Position numbers and translations under genes: made by a program
Part shown: piece after piece, positions 8,994 through 18,004 of the stretch
How positions within the stretch are numbered: the first letter of the stretch is position 1
How the letters are laid out: the number at the start of each line of letters is the position of its first letter
Assembly: GCA_002713495.1 (NCBI GenBank)
Contig: PATA01000014.1
Location: 15,742 to 36,216, forward strand
Origin: Flavobacteriaceae bacterium
GTDB taxonomy: Bacteria; Bacteroidota; Bacteroidia; Flavobacteriales; Flavobacteriaceae
Direction of reading: 5' to 3'
Length of the DNA: 20,475 bases
Notes under the pieces: generated by a model
The model's input: only the letters and a program-made list of their open reading frames with translations
Told to the model about the DNA's origin: nothing
Databases searched by the model: none

Positions 8994-10316
8994 ATGAGCA
9001 TTTTTTTAATTAAGGGTTTACAATTATTATTAAGTCTTTCCATTTTAATTGTTTTACATGAATTGGGACATTTCATCCCTGCAAAAATATTTAAAACCAG
9101 AGTAGAAAAATTTTACTTATTCTTTGATGTAAAGTTTTCATTATTTAAGAAAAAAATTGGGGAAACGGTTTATGGAATTGGATGGCTCCCATTAGGGGGA
9201 TACGTGAAAATTTCAGGTATGATCGATGAAAGTATGGATACCGAACATTTAATTAAAGAACCTCAACCATGGGAGTTTAGATCAAAACCATCTTGGCAAA
9301 GATTAATAATTATGTTAGGTGGAGTAACTGTAAATCTTATTCTTGGATTTTTAATATATATGATGATTTTATTTGTTTGGGGTAAGAATACTTTAGACCA
9401 AAAAGACCTTCCCTCTGGATTATATTACTCAGAATTAGCAAAATCTATTGGTTTTGAATCAGGAGATGAAATATTATCTGTTGATGGTAAAAATCTAGAT
9501 AATATTTTAGATGTAAACAAATACTTGTTTCTAAGAGATGTTTCAATTATATCAGTAAAAAAAACAAATGGAACCAGAATAGATTTAAAAATTCCTAAAA
9601 ATATTGGAACAAAAATGATGAATTCTGGAGATTTAAGACCTGTTAGCATTAACCTACCATCAATAATTGATAGTATAATTCCTAATTCTATTGCAGAAAA
9701 AATAAGTCTAAAAAAGGGAGATAAAATTATTGGAACAACCGCAAAAAAATTTCAAGGACTTTTTGATTTCAGAGAGTTTATTTCTGATAATGCCTTAAAT
9801 AACTTTAACTTAATATACGAAAGAGAAAAAAGATTAGATACTGTAAATGTTAATTTAAATACCGATGGAAAACTTGGAATTTATAATTTAACTGATTTTG
9901 ACATTAAATTCAAAACTGAAAAGTTAGGTGTTTTTGAAAGTATTAGTCAAGGTTTTTACATGGGATACTGGACTTTGTATGACTACATAGTTCAATTTAA
10001 GTATGTTTTTTCAAAAAAAGGGGCCTCTCAACTTGGAGGATTCGGAGCTATTGGAAGTTTATTCCCAGCTACTTGGGATTGGGAAGGGTTTTGGTCAAGT
10101 ACAGCCTTAATATCTATAATACTTGCTTTTATGAATCTTCTTCCAATTCCAGCTCTGGATGGTGGCCATGTTATGTTTTTGATTTATGAAATAATATCTG
10201 GTAGGAAACCAAATGATAAGTTTATGGAATATGCCCAAATATTTGGATTTTTCCTTCTAATGTCCCTTGTACTGTATGCAAACGGAAATGACATATACAG
10301 AGCTCTTTTTAATTAA
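8994..10316 (+). CDS. rseP: RIP metalloprotease RseP (site-2 protease)
   Basis: An intramembrane zinc metalloprotease of family M50B that cleaves transmembrane segments, typically of anti-sigma factors, and clears signal peptides. The protein is 440 residues. The zinc motif HELGH is at 22-26 in the first transmembrane helix. The third ligand is D389 in NLLPIPALDGGH (381-392) in the third helix. The membrane-associated GGYVK segment is near 68-72, and a second helix follows near 108-128. Between them lie one or two PDZ-type domains (about 140-300), with the GDEIL and GDKII turns typical of PDZ folds. I see no anti-sigma or dxr gene alongside, so its substrate cannot be inferred here. Confidence 0.95.
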   Translation: MSIFLIKGLQLLLSLSILIVLHELGHFIPAKIFKTRVEKFYLFFDVKFSLFKKKIGETVYGIGWLPLGGYVKISGMIDESMDTEHLIKEPQPWEFRSKPSWQRLIIMLGGVTVNLILGFLIYMMILFVWGKNTLDQKDLPSGLYYSELAKSIGFESGDEILSVDGKNLDNILDVNKYLFLRDVSIISVKKTNGTRIDLKIPKNIGTKMMNSGDLRPVSINLPSIIDSIIPNSIAEKISLKKGDKIIGTTAKKFQGLFDFREFISDNALNNFNLIYEREKRLDTVNVNLNTDGKLGIYNLTDFDIKFKTEKLGVFESISQGFYMGYWTLYDYIVQFKYVFSKKGASQLGGFGAIGSLFPATWDWEGFWSSTALISIILAFMNLLPIPALDGGHVMFLIYEIISGRKPNDKFMEYAQIFGFFLLMSLVLYANGNDIYRALFN

Positions 10317-10365
10317 AATTTTTTTCATTAAAAAATAATATTTATTTTTTATATTTAATCAAACT

Positions 10366-10878
10366 ATGAAAAGAAGGGTTGCCATAAAAAATATTGGTTT
10401 AATTGTAGGGGGTATAACTGTGCTTCCATATTCATGCTCTAATGAGCAAGAATTGTTGTATGCTAATTTAACACCATATCTAAAATCAAAACAATTTGAA
10501 TTAATTGGGTTGATCTCTGGTATAATTTTACCTGTAAATGAACCAAGATTTCCCACAAACGAATCTCGTCAGAAATTTGTTTTAACAATGATAAATGATT
10601 GTTATTCTGAGACTAATATCAAAAAATTTATAGCTAGCCTGCAATATTTTGAAACCAAAACAATTGAATCTTATAACAAATCCTTTTTGGAATTATCAGA
10701 TAATGAAAAGATAAATTTTTTAGATTCTGAATATAAGTCAAAAGATGAATCTTTATTTTTTTTAGAAAGTTTAAAAAACTATTCCATCCTTCATTTTTAG
10801 ACCTCTGAAAACTACATGTTAGATTACTTAAACTTTGAATTTGCTCCCGGAAGATATGAGGGTAAGGTTTTAATTTAA
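10366..10878 (+). pseudogene. Gluconate 2-dehydrogenase subunit 3-like gene with in-frame TAG
   Basis: Small subunit that normally accompanies a GMC-type membrane or periplasmic sugar dehydrogenase (gluconate 2-dehydrogenase subunit 3 family). The N-terminus MKRRVAIKNIGLIVGG is Tat-like with paired arginines, then a hydrophobic stretch and a Cys (C25) in a weak lipobox-like context. The frame stops at TAG 10798-10800 after 144 residues. Reading on in the same frame gives TSENYMLDYLNFEF then APGRYEGKVLI and TAA at 10876-10878. This matches the conserved family ending (YFTSE...Y.P.PG.Y.G). The full frame is 170 codons plus stop, and the GMC gene starts 4 bases after the second stop, as expected for an intact operon. 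The 144-residue product may still be made and folded. Family membership is fairly sure; whether the TAG is real, read through or an error is open. Confidence 0.8.
10798..10800 (+). other. In-frame TAG interrupting the subunit-3-like gene
   Basis: Codon 145 of the frame beginning at 10366. Upstream residues SILHF and downstream residues TSENY flank it exactly where the family has an aromatic residue before TSE, so a single change from a tyrosine codon (TAT or TAC) to TAG would explain it. No insertion or deletion is needed. Confidence 0.8.
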
Positions 10879-10882
10879 AAAT

Positions 10883-12580
10883 ATGATTGATAATAAATAC
10901 GATGCAATAGTTGTTGGAGCTGGTATGTCAGGAGGTTGGGCTGCTAAAGAATTTTGTGATCATGGAATCAAAACATTATTACTGGAAAGAGGGCCTAATG
11001 TTGAACATATAAAAGATTATCCTACCGCAAATACCCAACCATGGGAATTCAAACATCGCCTTAGACTCACTGAAAAAGAGATAAGGCAAAATCCAATAAT
11101 AAGTAAATGTTATGCGTTTAAAGAGGATTCAAAACATTTTTTTGTTAAGGATGACCACCATAGATATGTCCAAAAAAAACCCTTTGATTGGTTAAGAGGA
11201 TATCAAGTTGGCGGAAAATCAATCATGTGGGCAAGACAAGTCCAGAGGTGGAGTAAATATGATTTCGAAGGACCTTCTAGGGATGGATATGCAGTGGAAT
11301 GGCCTATTGGGTATGACGATATAAAAGATTGGTATACGCATGTTGAGAAGTTTGTGGGAGTAAGTGGAAATAAAGATGGTCTTGACACTCTTCCTGATGG
11401 AGATTTTCTTAAAACCTGGGAAGCCAATGCTGTTGAGGAATATTTCAGTAATACAATTAAAAAAAATTACTCCGACAGACATGTTATCCATGCAAGAGCT
11501 GCTCACCTTACTGAAAGCAAACCTATTTTCATAAAACAAGGTAGAGGTCTATGTATGAGTAGAACTATTTGTCAAAGGGGATGCCCTTTGGGTGGGTATT
11601 TTAATGCTAATTCAACTCTTATTCCATGGGCTTTAAAAACTGGAAATTTGGATCTAAAGCCAAACTCAGTAGTTCATTCAATTATATACGATGATAAAAA
11701 AAATAAGGCAGTTGGTGTCAGAGTTATTGACAATATCACAAAGAAAACAAAAGAATATTACTCAAGAGTAATTTTTGTTACAGCAGCAACTTTAAATACA
11801 AATCTTATTTTACTTAATTCAAAATCATTAAGATTTCCAAATGGTTTAGGAAATGATAATGGATTATTAGGAAAATATATCGCATTCCATAATTACAGGG
11901 GAGTTATAAGTGCAAAGTTTGAAGGAATGAAAAACTTCACCACCAAAGGAAGGAAACCTACCTCACATTATTTACCTAGATTTAGAAATGTATATAAGCA
12001 AGAAACTGACTTTCTTAGAGGTTATGCAGCAGGATTTGGAGCAAGACCAGAAAGAGAAACAATAAAAGAAGGATTAGGTAAAACCCTTTTAGAAAATATG
12101 TTAAAAACTAAACACACTGGTATTTGGAATGTTAGTTCACACATGATGGGAGAAACAATTCCAAAAATAACAAACCAAGTTTATTTAGATTCGGACAAAT
12201 TAGATCAATGGGGTATCCCGTTATTAAATATTGATGTAGACTATGATGATAATGATGAAAAAATGATCAAAGATTTTTTTGAACAATTCGAAGAAATGTT
12301 TACAATAGCTGGTTTTAAAAATATTAAAATAAAGGATAACAGAAAACTTAGAAACCCCGGGAATGATATCCATGAAATGGGAGGTGTTAGAATGGGAAAT
12401 AATCCAAAAACCTCTCTACTAAATAAATGGAATCAACTCCACAATTGTAAGAATGTTTTTGTATCAGATGGTGCATGTATGACATCAACATCAACTCAAA
12501 ACCCATCTTTAACTTTTATGGCTATTTCAGCAAGAGCAGCTAATTACGCTATTAAAGAACTTAAAAAAAACAACATATAA
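10883..12580 (+). CDS. GMC-family FAD oxidoreductase (gluconate/glucoside dehydrogenase large-subunit-like)
   Basis: A flavoenzyme oxidising a sugar or polyol hydroxyl. The 565-residue protein has the N-terminal Rossmann FAD motif VVGAGMSGG (10-18), with E35 for ribose binding. The GMC signature region GYQVGGKSIMWARQVQRW lies at 106-123. A cysteine-bearing segment CMSRTICQRGCPLGGYF follows in the middle. The C-terminal catalytic pair is H497 (in HEMGGVRMG) and N540 (in TQNPSLT). The upstream subunit-3-like gene supports a dehydrogenase like gluconate 2-dehydrogenase or bacterial glucoside 3-dehydrogenase, which pass electrons to a cytochrome c; no cytochrome gene is visible. Substrate unknown. 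It meets the inositol operon tail to tail with 11 bases between stops, so it is a separate transcript, although the polyol context is suggestive. Confidence 0.88.
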   Translation: MIDNKYDAIVVGAGMSGGWAAKEFCDHGIKTLLLERGPNVEHIKDYPTANTQPWEFKHRLRLTEKEIRQNPIISKCYAFKEDSKHFFVKDDHHRYVQKKPFDWLRGYQVGGKSIMWARQVQRWSKYDFEGPSRDGYAVEWPIGYDDIKDWYTHVEKFVGVSGNKDGLDTLPDGDFLKTWEANAVEEYFSNTIKKNYSDRHVIHARAAHLTESKPIFIKQGRGLCMSRTICQRGCPLGGYFNANSTLIPWALKTGNLDLKPNSVVHSIIYDDKKNKAVGVRVIDNITKKTKEYYSRVIFVTAATLNTNLILLNSKSLRFPNGLGNDNGLLGKYIAFHNYRGVISAKFEGMKNFTTKGRKPTSHYLPRFRNVYKQETDFLRGYAAGFGARPERETIKEGLGKTLLENMLKTKHTGIWNVSSHMMGETIPKITNQVYLDSDKLDQWGIPLLNIDVDYDDNDEKMIKDFFEQFEEMFTIAGFKNIKIKDNRKLRNPGNDIHEMGGVRMGNNPKTSLLNKWNQLHNCKNVFVSDGACMTSTSTQNPSLTFMAISARAANYAIKELKKNNI

Positions 12581-12591
12581 AAATTCCATTT

Positions 12592-13599
12592 TTAATCAAT
12601 TTCATTGATCTTTACAGGTCGATTTTCTAATAAAGATTTTTTTGCAGCCAAACCAATTTGTAAAGATTTGAGTCCATCAAATCCTGTCACTGAAATTGGT
12701 TTATTATTAATAACCGAATCAACAAAATGCTGAATTTCAATTTTGTATGCCTCCATATACCTCTCTAAAAAAAACTCCATTGGTAATGATGACATAATTC
12801 CATTTTGATTATAGAGTTTATTATTATCAACTTTTACATTATTTGCCTGAATCATTCCTTTTGACCCCAAAACTTCAATTCTTTGATCATAACCATAAGC
12901 TGCCTTTCTGCTATTATCTATTATAGCAATAGTTGAATCAATATATTTAATTATAATCACAGCGGTATCTATGTCTCCTGCTTTTTTAATTTTTTCATCA
13001 ATTAAAGCTTCGCCTTTAACATATATTTCATCTATTTCTTTATCTACTATAAATCTTGCCATATCAAAATCATGAATTGTCATGTCTAAAAAAAGACCTC
13101 CGGAATTTTTAATATATTCTAGTGGAGGAGGTGAAGGATCTCTACTTGTTATCTTTACAATATGGGGGTTCCCAATTTCGCCATTATTTATGGATGTTTT
13201 GACTTTTCTAAATTCATTATCAAATCTCCTATTAAATCCAATCATTAGTTTAACTTTTGATTTATCAACAACATTTAAAACATCTTTTACTCTTTGGATA
13301 TCTAAGTCAAGAGGCTTTTCACAAAAAATTTGTTTTCCTAATTTGGCAGAAATTTCAACATAATTTGCATGAGTATTCGTTGGTGTACATATAACTATTG
13401 CATCAAGTTGATCAATATTTACTAATTCATCGAAGGTTTTAAAAGTAGATTTTACACCTTTTTCTTTAGCATAATTTAAAGCTACGGAGTCAGGATCCAT
13501 AACACCTATTACTTTGACATTACTTAACTCTATTAAATTGTCAAGATGAATTTTACCGATTCGTCCTAATCCTGCAACGCCAATACTTAATTTTTTCAT
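12592..13599 (-). CDS. iolG: Inositol 2-dehydrogenase (Gfo/Idh/MocA family)
   Basis: An NAD(P)-dependent enzyme oxidising myo-inositol to 2-keto-myo-inositol (scyllo-inosose), the first catabolic step. The 335 residues match IolG length. The N-terminal Rossmann motif GLGRIG is at 10-15. The EKP motif has catalytic K95. The C-terminal substrate domain shows D172 and H176 in GGLFLDMTIHDFDMARF, the same residue numbers as the lysine-aspartate-histidine arrangement I recall from characterised inositol dehydrogenases. It is the last gene of the iol operon, 18 bases after its paralogue. The operon context supports inositol as substrate, but a scyllo-inositol or inosose role is possible because two paralogues are present. 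Confidence 0.88.
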   Translation of the reverse strand: MKKLSIGVAGLGRIGKIHLDNLIELSNVKVIGVMDPDSVALNYAKEKGVKSTFKTFDELVNIDQLDAIVICTPTNTHANYVEISAKLGKQIFCEKPLDLDIQRVKDVLNVVDKSKVKLMIGFNRRFDNEFRKVKTSINNGEIGNPHIVKITSRDPSPPPLEYIKNSGGLFLDMTIHDFDMARFIVDKEIDEIYVKGEALIDEKIKKAGDIDTAVIIIKYIDSTIAIIDNSRKAAYGYDQRIEVLGSKGMIQANNVKVDNNKLYNQNGIMSSLPMEFFLERYMEAYKIEIQHFVDSVINNKPISVTGFDGLKSLQIGLAAKKSLLENRPVKINEID

Positions 13600-13617
13600 T
13601 TTTTTATATTTTATTTT

Positions 13618-14643
13618 TTAAGTTACATCCTTAATTTTAACAATCCCTTTAGTTTGGAATGAAGTTGTCATTGCCGTTGTAATTATAGTTGCATTAGTTG
13701 CATTAGAAAGATTACATTCAGGTTGCTCATTTCTTATTACCAAGTCAACAAAGTCCTGAATCTGGATTAAAAAAGCATTTTTAAATCTATCAAAAAAAGT
13801 CTCATTACACTCCTGCCTTACCCCATATTTATCTGAAATTTGTACGTGATTTTTAGATGGAGGGTTTCCTATGGTAAGCTTACCTTCTGTTGCAATAATT
13901 TCAGTAAAAGTATCGTGTCCGTGAGGGGCTGTTCTGGATGCGCCTATTAATGCCATGGATCCATTTTTAAATTCACAAAATGAAAAGGTATTGTCTGCAT
14001 CATTTACTTCTCCAAATTCTTTAAAACGATATGCACCTCCTTGTGACCATACTCTCTCCACTTCACTTTCAATAAACCATCTAGCAAGATCAACATCATG
14101 TACATTAAAATCATGGAAAATACCTCCACCAGTTTTAACAAACTTTAATTGAAAAGAAGCCCAAATATCCTTATCCACTGTTTGAGATCTAACAAAAAAA
14201 GGCCTGCCGATTTTATTTTCTAGAATTGTTTTTTTTGCATGTTTATAGCTAGGATCATATCTTCTTACAAAACCTATCATAATTATTAAATCCGAATGTT
14301 TTTTTGCCTCCTTCTCAACCATCATACATTCTTTAATGTCAACACCCAAAGGTTTTTCACAAAAAACATGTAGACCCTTGTTTATAGCTTTGATTATTTG
14401 TTCAGCATGAACATTTGTTGATGATATTATAACAATAGCTTCGAGTTTTGAGTTAGTTAACATTTGATCAAAATCAGAATATGTTTTTTCAAGCTCAAGC
14501 TTATTTTTGGCAAATTCTATTTCCTCTTTATTTAAACTACAAGCAGCAATTAAATTTGCATTTGGAACTTTATATTGAATATTATTTGCATATTCCTTTC
14601 CTAACCTTCCAAGTCCAACAATACCAATATTTAATTTTTTCAT
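13618..14643 (-). CDS. Second Gfo/Idh/MocA dehydrogenase, IolG-like
   Basis: A paralogue of the next gene, 341 residues from the ATG at 14643. An alternative ATG at 14667 would overlap iolB by 17 bases and add eight residues before MKKLNIGIVG, where the fold starts, so I prefer 14643; this leaves 7 bases after iolB. The Rossmann motif is GLGRLG (10-15). The EKP motif has K97, and D178 and H182 sit in GGGIFHDFNVHDVDLARW. All catalytic positions are therefore present. Likely roles are myo- or scyllo-inositol dehydrogenase, or interconversion of inososes. The sequence does not decide which paralogue acts on myo-inositol, so I give no gene symbol. Confidence 0.87.
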   Translation of the reverse strand: MKKLNIGIVGLGRLGKEYANNIQYKVPNANLIAACSLNKEEIEFAKNKLELEKTYSDFDQMLTNSKLEAIVIISSTNVHAEQIIKAINKGLHVFCEKPLGVDIKECMMVEKEAKKHSDLIIMIGFVRRYDPSYKHAKKTILENKIGRPFFVRSQTVDKDIWASFQLKFVKTGGGIFHDFNVHDVDLARWFIESEVERVWSQGGAYRFKEFGEVNDADNTFSFCEFKNGSMALIGASRTAPHGHDTFTEIIATEGKLTIGNPPSKNHVQISDKYGVRQECNETFFDRFKNAFLIQIQDFVDLVIRNEQPECNLSNATNATIITTAMTTSFQTKGIVKIKDVT

Positions 14644-14650
14644 ATTAAGA

Positions 14651-15499
14651 TTATTTAAAATTATCAATCATATCTTTTATTCCAGGAATTGTTTCTAATT
14701 GGTATGAATGGCTTGGATCAAAAAACTGAATCAAAGATCTATGAGTTTTTCCGACTATTATAGTAAAATAATACATTTGGTATCCAGGAGCAGCTACAGA
14801 TGGATGATATCCCTTATTGATAAGTATTGTACTCCCATCCTTTACATGGTATATTGGTCCTAAAGATTTCTGATCGGGATATAAAAATTGAGCGCCAAAA
14901 CCGTTTGATGGATTGAATCGGAACTGGTATACTTCCTCAAATTTTGTTTCGTAGGGAATTCGGTCGGTATCATGCTTGTGAGGAGGAAATCCAGACCACC
15001 CTCCAGCTCCAACAGTAAAAAGTTCACTGACTAATAGTCTGCCAGATACTCCTTCTCCATTTTTTCCAAGAATATGATAAATTTTTCTATGAGTTTTTGT
15101 TTCATCACTTCCATACTGAACTTTTTGAATTTGTTGTTGATTAATTTTAAAGGGGGGGAATTTTTTTTCAATTAATCCACCCGCAACATATACCTCTGAT
15201 CCTTTTTTTGAAAAACATTTAATACTAACTTTTGAATTTTTTCCAACGTATATTCCCTCAGGTTTACCGCTCCACAAATCTTTTCTTTTTCCAATATTCA
15301 AAAATGAAATATCGTCAACATAAACATCTATTTTTCCCATAACAACGGCAATTACTGATTCATGATTTTCAAGATAATAATTGTATGATTCTTCATAATT
15401 TAATTTAATATGATTAAAATAAATTAGTGGAACAGTTTTATTTCCAACATCTACAATTGGATTGTTTTTATTTTCATAAGGTTCAATATGTTGTTGCAT
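14651..15499 (-). CDS. iolB: 5-deoxy-glucuronate isomerase
   Basis: A cytosolic cupin-type isomerase converting 5-deoxy-D-glucuronate to 2-deoxy-5-keto-D-gluconate in inositol breakdown. The 282 residues fit the KduI/IolB family as a bicupin. The C-terminal cupin carries the metal site: FPPHKHD (171-177, with H174 and H176), a glutamate in KFEEVYQFRFNP (E188 or E189), and H232 in GYHPSVAAPGYQMYY. The order of FPPHKHD, then EE.Y..R.NP, then GYHP is characteristic of IolB. It starts 4 bases after the iolE stop and is followed by the two dehydrogenase genes. Confidence 0.94.
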   Translation of the reverse strand: MQQHIEPYENKNNPIVDVGNKTVPLIYFNHIKLNYEESYNYYLENHESVIAVVMGKIDVYVDDISFLNIGKRKDLWSGKPEGIYVGKNSKVSIKCFSKKGSEVYVAGGLIEKKFPPFKINQQQIQKVQYGSDETKTHRKIYHILGKNGEGVSGRLLVSELFTVGAGGWSGFPPHKHDTDRIPYETKFEEVYQFRFNPSNGFGAQFLYPDQKSLGPIYHVKDGSTILINKGYHPSVAAPGYQMYYFTIIVGKTHRSLIQFFDPSHSYQLETIPGIKDMIDNFK

Positions 15500-15503
15500 T
15501 ATT

Positions 15504-16388
15504 TTAAAATTTCAATTCATTTTTTAAAAACTCATAACCTTTTTTTGCATATTCATATGGATTTGCTTTATTCGGATCTTGTTCAGCTTCAACAACCAAC
15601 CATCCTTCATAATTATCATTATGAACAACTTCTGCTAATGGTCTCATTTCTATGTCTCCATCTCCAGGTACAGTAAAAACTCCTTTTTTCACCGCCATTA
15701 AAAAACTAAGATCATTTTCTGAGATTTGACTTATGACTTTTTTTCTTACATCTTTGAAATGAATATGTGATGTTCGAGAGATAAATTTTTTTATGGCTTC
15801 AAAAGGATCCTCCCCTAAAAGATAAAAATGACCGCAATCATAATTTAAATTAACATACTTTTCATCAGTTTCATTTAATAATCTATCAACATCTGAGATT
15901 GATTCAACCATTGTCCCTACATGATGATGATAACAAAGTTTAATTCCATATTCATTAAATGAAATTTTTCCTAATTCATTTAATCCTTTTATCAGTTTAT
16001 TCCACATTTCATTCGAACCTGAGGTTCGTCTAGATATTGGAATATTATAGTGGCCGTGAATAGAGTTTCCTGTTTCAGCACCACCAATAACCTTAGCACC
16101 AAAAAAACTTAAAAAATCTATTTGTTTAATAAAATTAGTTTTTACTTCATTAAAAGATTTTGAGGAAAATTCATAACTAAACCATTGATTGCAAATCATT
16201 AAACCTCTTATGTCAAGCATATGTTTTAATAAAACTCTGTCATTCACAGGGTATTTATTTCCAACTTCACAACCCTTGTAACCAGCAAGCGCCATTTCAC
16301 TTATACATTGCTCAAAAGTAATTTGACCTCCAAGTTCAGGCATATCATCATTTGTCCATCCAATTGGAGCAATTCCTAATTTTACCAT
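15504..16388 (-). CDS. iolE: Inosose dehydratase
   Basis: Dehydrates 2-keto-myo-inositol to 3D-(3,5/4)-trihydroxycyclohexane-1,2-dione, using a divalent metal. The 294-residue protein is a xylose-isomerase-like TIM barrel. Its N-terminus has the diagnostic APIGWTNDDMPELG (7-20). Metal-site strands follow: YDCGHFYLLGEDP in the middle, then SHIHFKDVR, and WLVVEAEQDP near the C-terminus. Length and motif order match IolE. It begins 10 bases after the symporter stop, and its product is the direct substrate of the IolD encoded two genes upstream. Confidence 0.95.
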   Translation of the reverse strand: MVKLGIAPIGWTNDDMPELGGQITFEQCISEMALAGYKGCEVGNKYPVNDRVLLKHMLDIRGLMICNQWFSYEFSSKSFNEVKTNFIKQIDFLSFFGAKVIGGAETGNSIHGHYNIPISRRTSGSNEMWNKLIKGLNELGKISFNEYGIKLCYHHHVGTMVESISDVDRLLNETDEKYVNLNYDCGHFYLLGEDPFEAIKKFISRTSHIHFKDVRKKVISQISENDLSFLMAVKKGVFTVPGDGDIEMRPLAEVVHNDNYEGWLVVEAEQDPNKANPYEYAKKGYEFLKNELKF

Positions 16389-16398
16389 ATTAATTATT

Positions 16399-17976
16399 TT
16401 AAAAATTACCTAACATAATATATATTAATACTGTTACAATACAGAGACTTATTGATAATGGTTTTGTATGTCTCCACTGAACCATATCGTCAATTTGTAA
16501 TTCTGAAAATTTAAAATTACTTGTTGAAGGATAAAATATAGAAACCAAAAACATCGTAATCATATTTAATAAAAATTCAATACCCCAAATATGAACAAAA
16601 TGGATTTCAGATTCAACTATAAATGTCATTGTTATATAAAAAAATAATCCAACAAATAAAGAAACCTTTGCCCCTGTTGCAGATATTTTTTTTAAAAAAA
16701 ACCCTGCGATCATTATTGAAGCAATTGGAATAAAAAATATACCATTTAATTGTTGTAATAACTGATAAAGACCATCAGGAGCATTGGCAACAAAAGGTGC
16801 TGCAGCAATAGAAAAAACAGCCAGTATTGCTGAGGTTATTTTTCCTGTTTTAACTAATTTTTTTTCATTAGACGAACTTGAAAAAACTCCTCTATAAATA
16901 TCTATGCTAAATATAGTCGCAGCACTATTTAAAACACTGTTAAAAGTGCTCAAAACAGCTCCCATAACAATGGCAGCGAAGACTCCAACCAAACTTAAGG
17001 GCAAAACTTTTTTAATTAATTCTGGATAGATCATATCTTGGTTTTCGTATAAAGAATCCCCATAAAAATAAAAACCAATTACCCCAGGTAAAATAATTAT
17101 AAGTGGTACCAAAATTTTTAGTATTCCAGTATACAATAACCCTTTTTGAGCCTCAACCAAATTTTTTGCCCCTAGTGCTCTCTGGATTATTGTTTGATTC
17201 ATTGCCCAAAAATATATTTGGTTAATAATTAGGCCCGTAAATAGTACTTCAAATGGCATTATTGAATCTTTAGAACCTACAACATTAAATTTTTCTGGAC
17301 TATTATCGTATACTCTTATAAGTCCCTCAACCAAATCTCCATCTCCAATAGATAGAAGAGCTAAAAAAGGGATAGCTAGACCACCTAACAATAAACCATA
17401 TCCATTAATTGTATCAGAAATAGCTACGGCTTTTAAACCTCCAAATATTGCATATATAGATCCGATTATTCCTATTGAAACTACTGTTATCCATAATCCC
17501 TGTCCTCTAGTTCCTCCTAGAACATTCGATATATTAAAAATACTTTCTAAATTAATGGCACCTGTGTAAAGAACTATTGGAAGAAGAGTCACAACAAATG
17601 AAATGATTAAAAAAGAGGCAACTAGAAGCCTGGTATTTTTATCAAATCTTTTCTCCAAAAATTCAGGTATAGTTGTCAATCCCATCTTTAAATATCTAGG
17701 AACAAAATAAATAGCAGCCGCAACTAATGCTAAAGCTGATGTTACCTCCCATGCAATAATTATAAATCCATTTTTATATGAGGAACCATTTAAGCCAATG
17801 AGATGTTCTGTGGAGATATTAGTCAAAAGCATTGACCCTGCAATAACAATACCCGTCAAACTTCTACCCCCTAAAAAATAGCCTTGGGGCGAGTCAAGCT
17901 TCTCTTTTCTGAGTTTAGTGTATGAATAAATAGCTACAAAAACCAAAAATCCGACAAATGTTATAACAGTGAGCAT
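16399..17976 (-). CDS. Sodium:solute symporter (SSS/SLC5 family), probable inositol importer
   Basis: An inner-membrane sodium-coupled importer of 525 residues, mostly hydrophobic, with about 13-14 predicted helices. The N-terminal region has FLGGRSLTGIVIAGSMLLTN (34-53) followed by ISTEHLIGLNGSSYKNGF, typical of sugar and polyol members of SLC5. The middle includes YAIFGGLKAVAISDTINGYG, a conserved SSS segment, and GAVLSTFNSVLNSAATIFSIDIY is also characteristic. Its place between iolD and iolE strongly suggests myo-inositol or a related polyol as substrate, parallel to the mammalian SMIT carriers; this is context, not residue-level proof. It starts 28 bases after the iolD stop, the widest gap between genes in this operon. 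Confidence 0.9.
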   Translation of the reverse strand: MLTVITFVGFLVFVAIYSYTKLRKEKLDSPQGYFLGGRSLTGIVIAGSMLLTNISTEHLIGLNGSSYKNGFIIIAWEVTSALALVAAAIYFVPRYLKMGLTTIPEFLEKRFDKNTRLLVASFLIISFVVTLLPIVLYTGAINLESIFNISNVLGGTRGQGLWITVVSIGIIGSIYAIFGGLKAVAISDTINGYGLLLGGLAIPFLALLSIGDGDLVEGLIRVYDNSPEKFNVVGSKDSIMPFEVLFTGLIINQIYFWAMNQTIIQRALGAKNLVEAQKGLLYTGILKILVPLIIILPGVIGFYFYGDSLYENQDMIYPELIKKVLPLSLVGVFAAIVMGAVLSTFNSVLNSAATIFSIDIYRGVFSSSSNEKKLVKTGKITSAILAVFSIAAAPFVANAPDGLYQLLQQLNGIFFIPIASIMIAGFFLKKISATGAKVSLFVGLFFYITMTFIVESEIHFVHIWGIEFLLNMITMFLVSIFYPSTSNFKFSELQIDDMVQWRHTKPLSISLCIVTVLIYIMLGNF

Positions 17977-18004
17977 AAGAAATATATTTTATAAACAACT
18001 ATTT

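Noticed and set aside
10801-10882. Non-coding spacer between the subunit-3-like gene and the GMC gene
   Set aside because: It translates in frame to a tail matching the family C-terminus and ends 4 bases before the GMC start.
11203-11539. Minus-strand open frames of 74 and 106 codons
   Set aside because: They lie inside the GMC coding region, which is strongly supported by motifs.
13082-13363. 93-codon open frame on the plus strand
   Set aside because: Lies entirely inside the iolG coding region on the other strand, with no family-like sequence; it is a shadow frame.
14644-14667. Upstream ATG for the second IolG-like gene
   Set aside because: It would overlap the iolB coding end, and the added residues precede the Rossmann fold without similarity to the family start.
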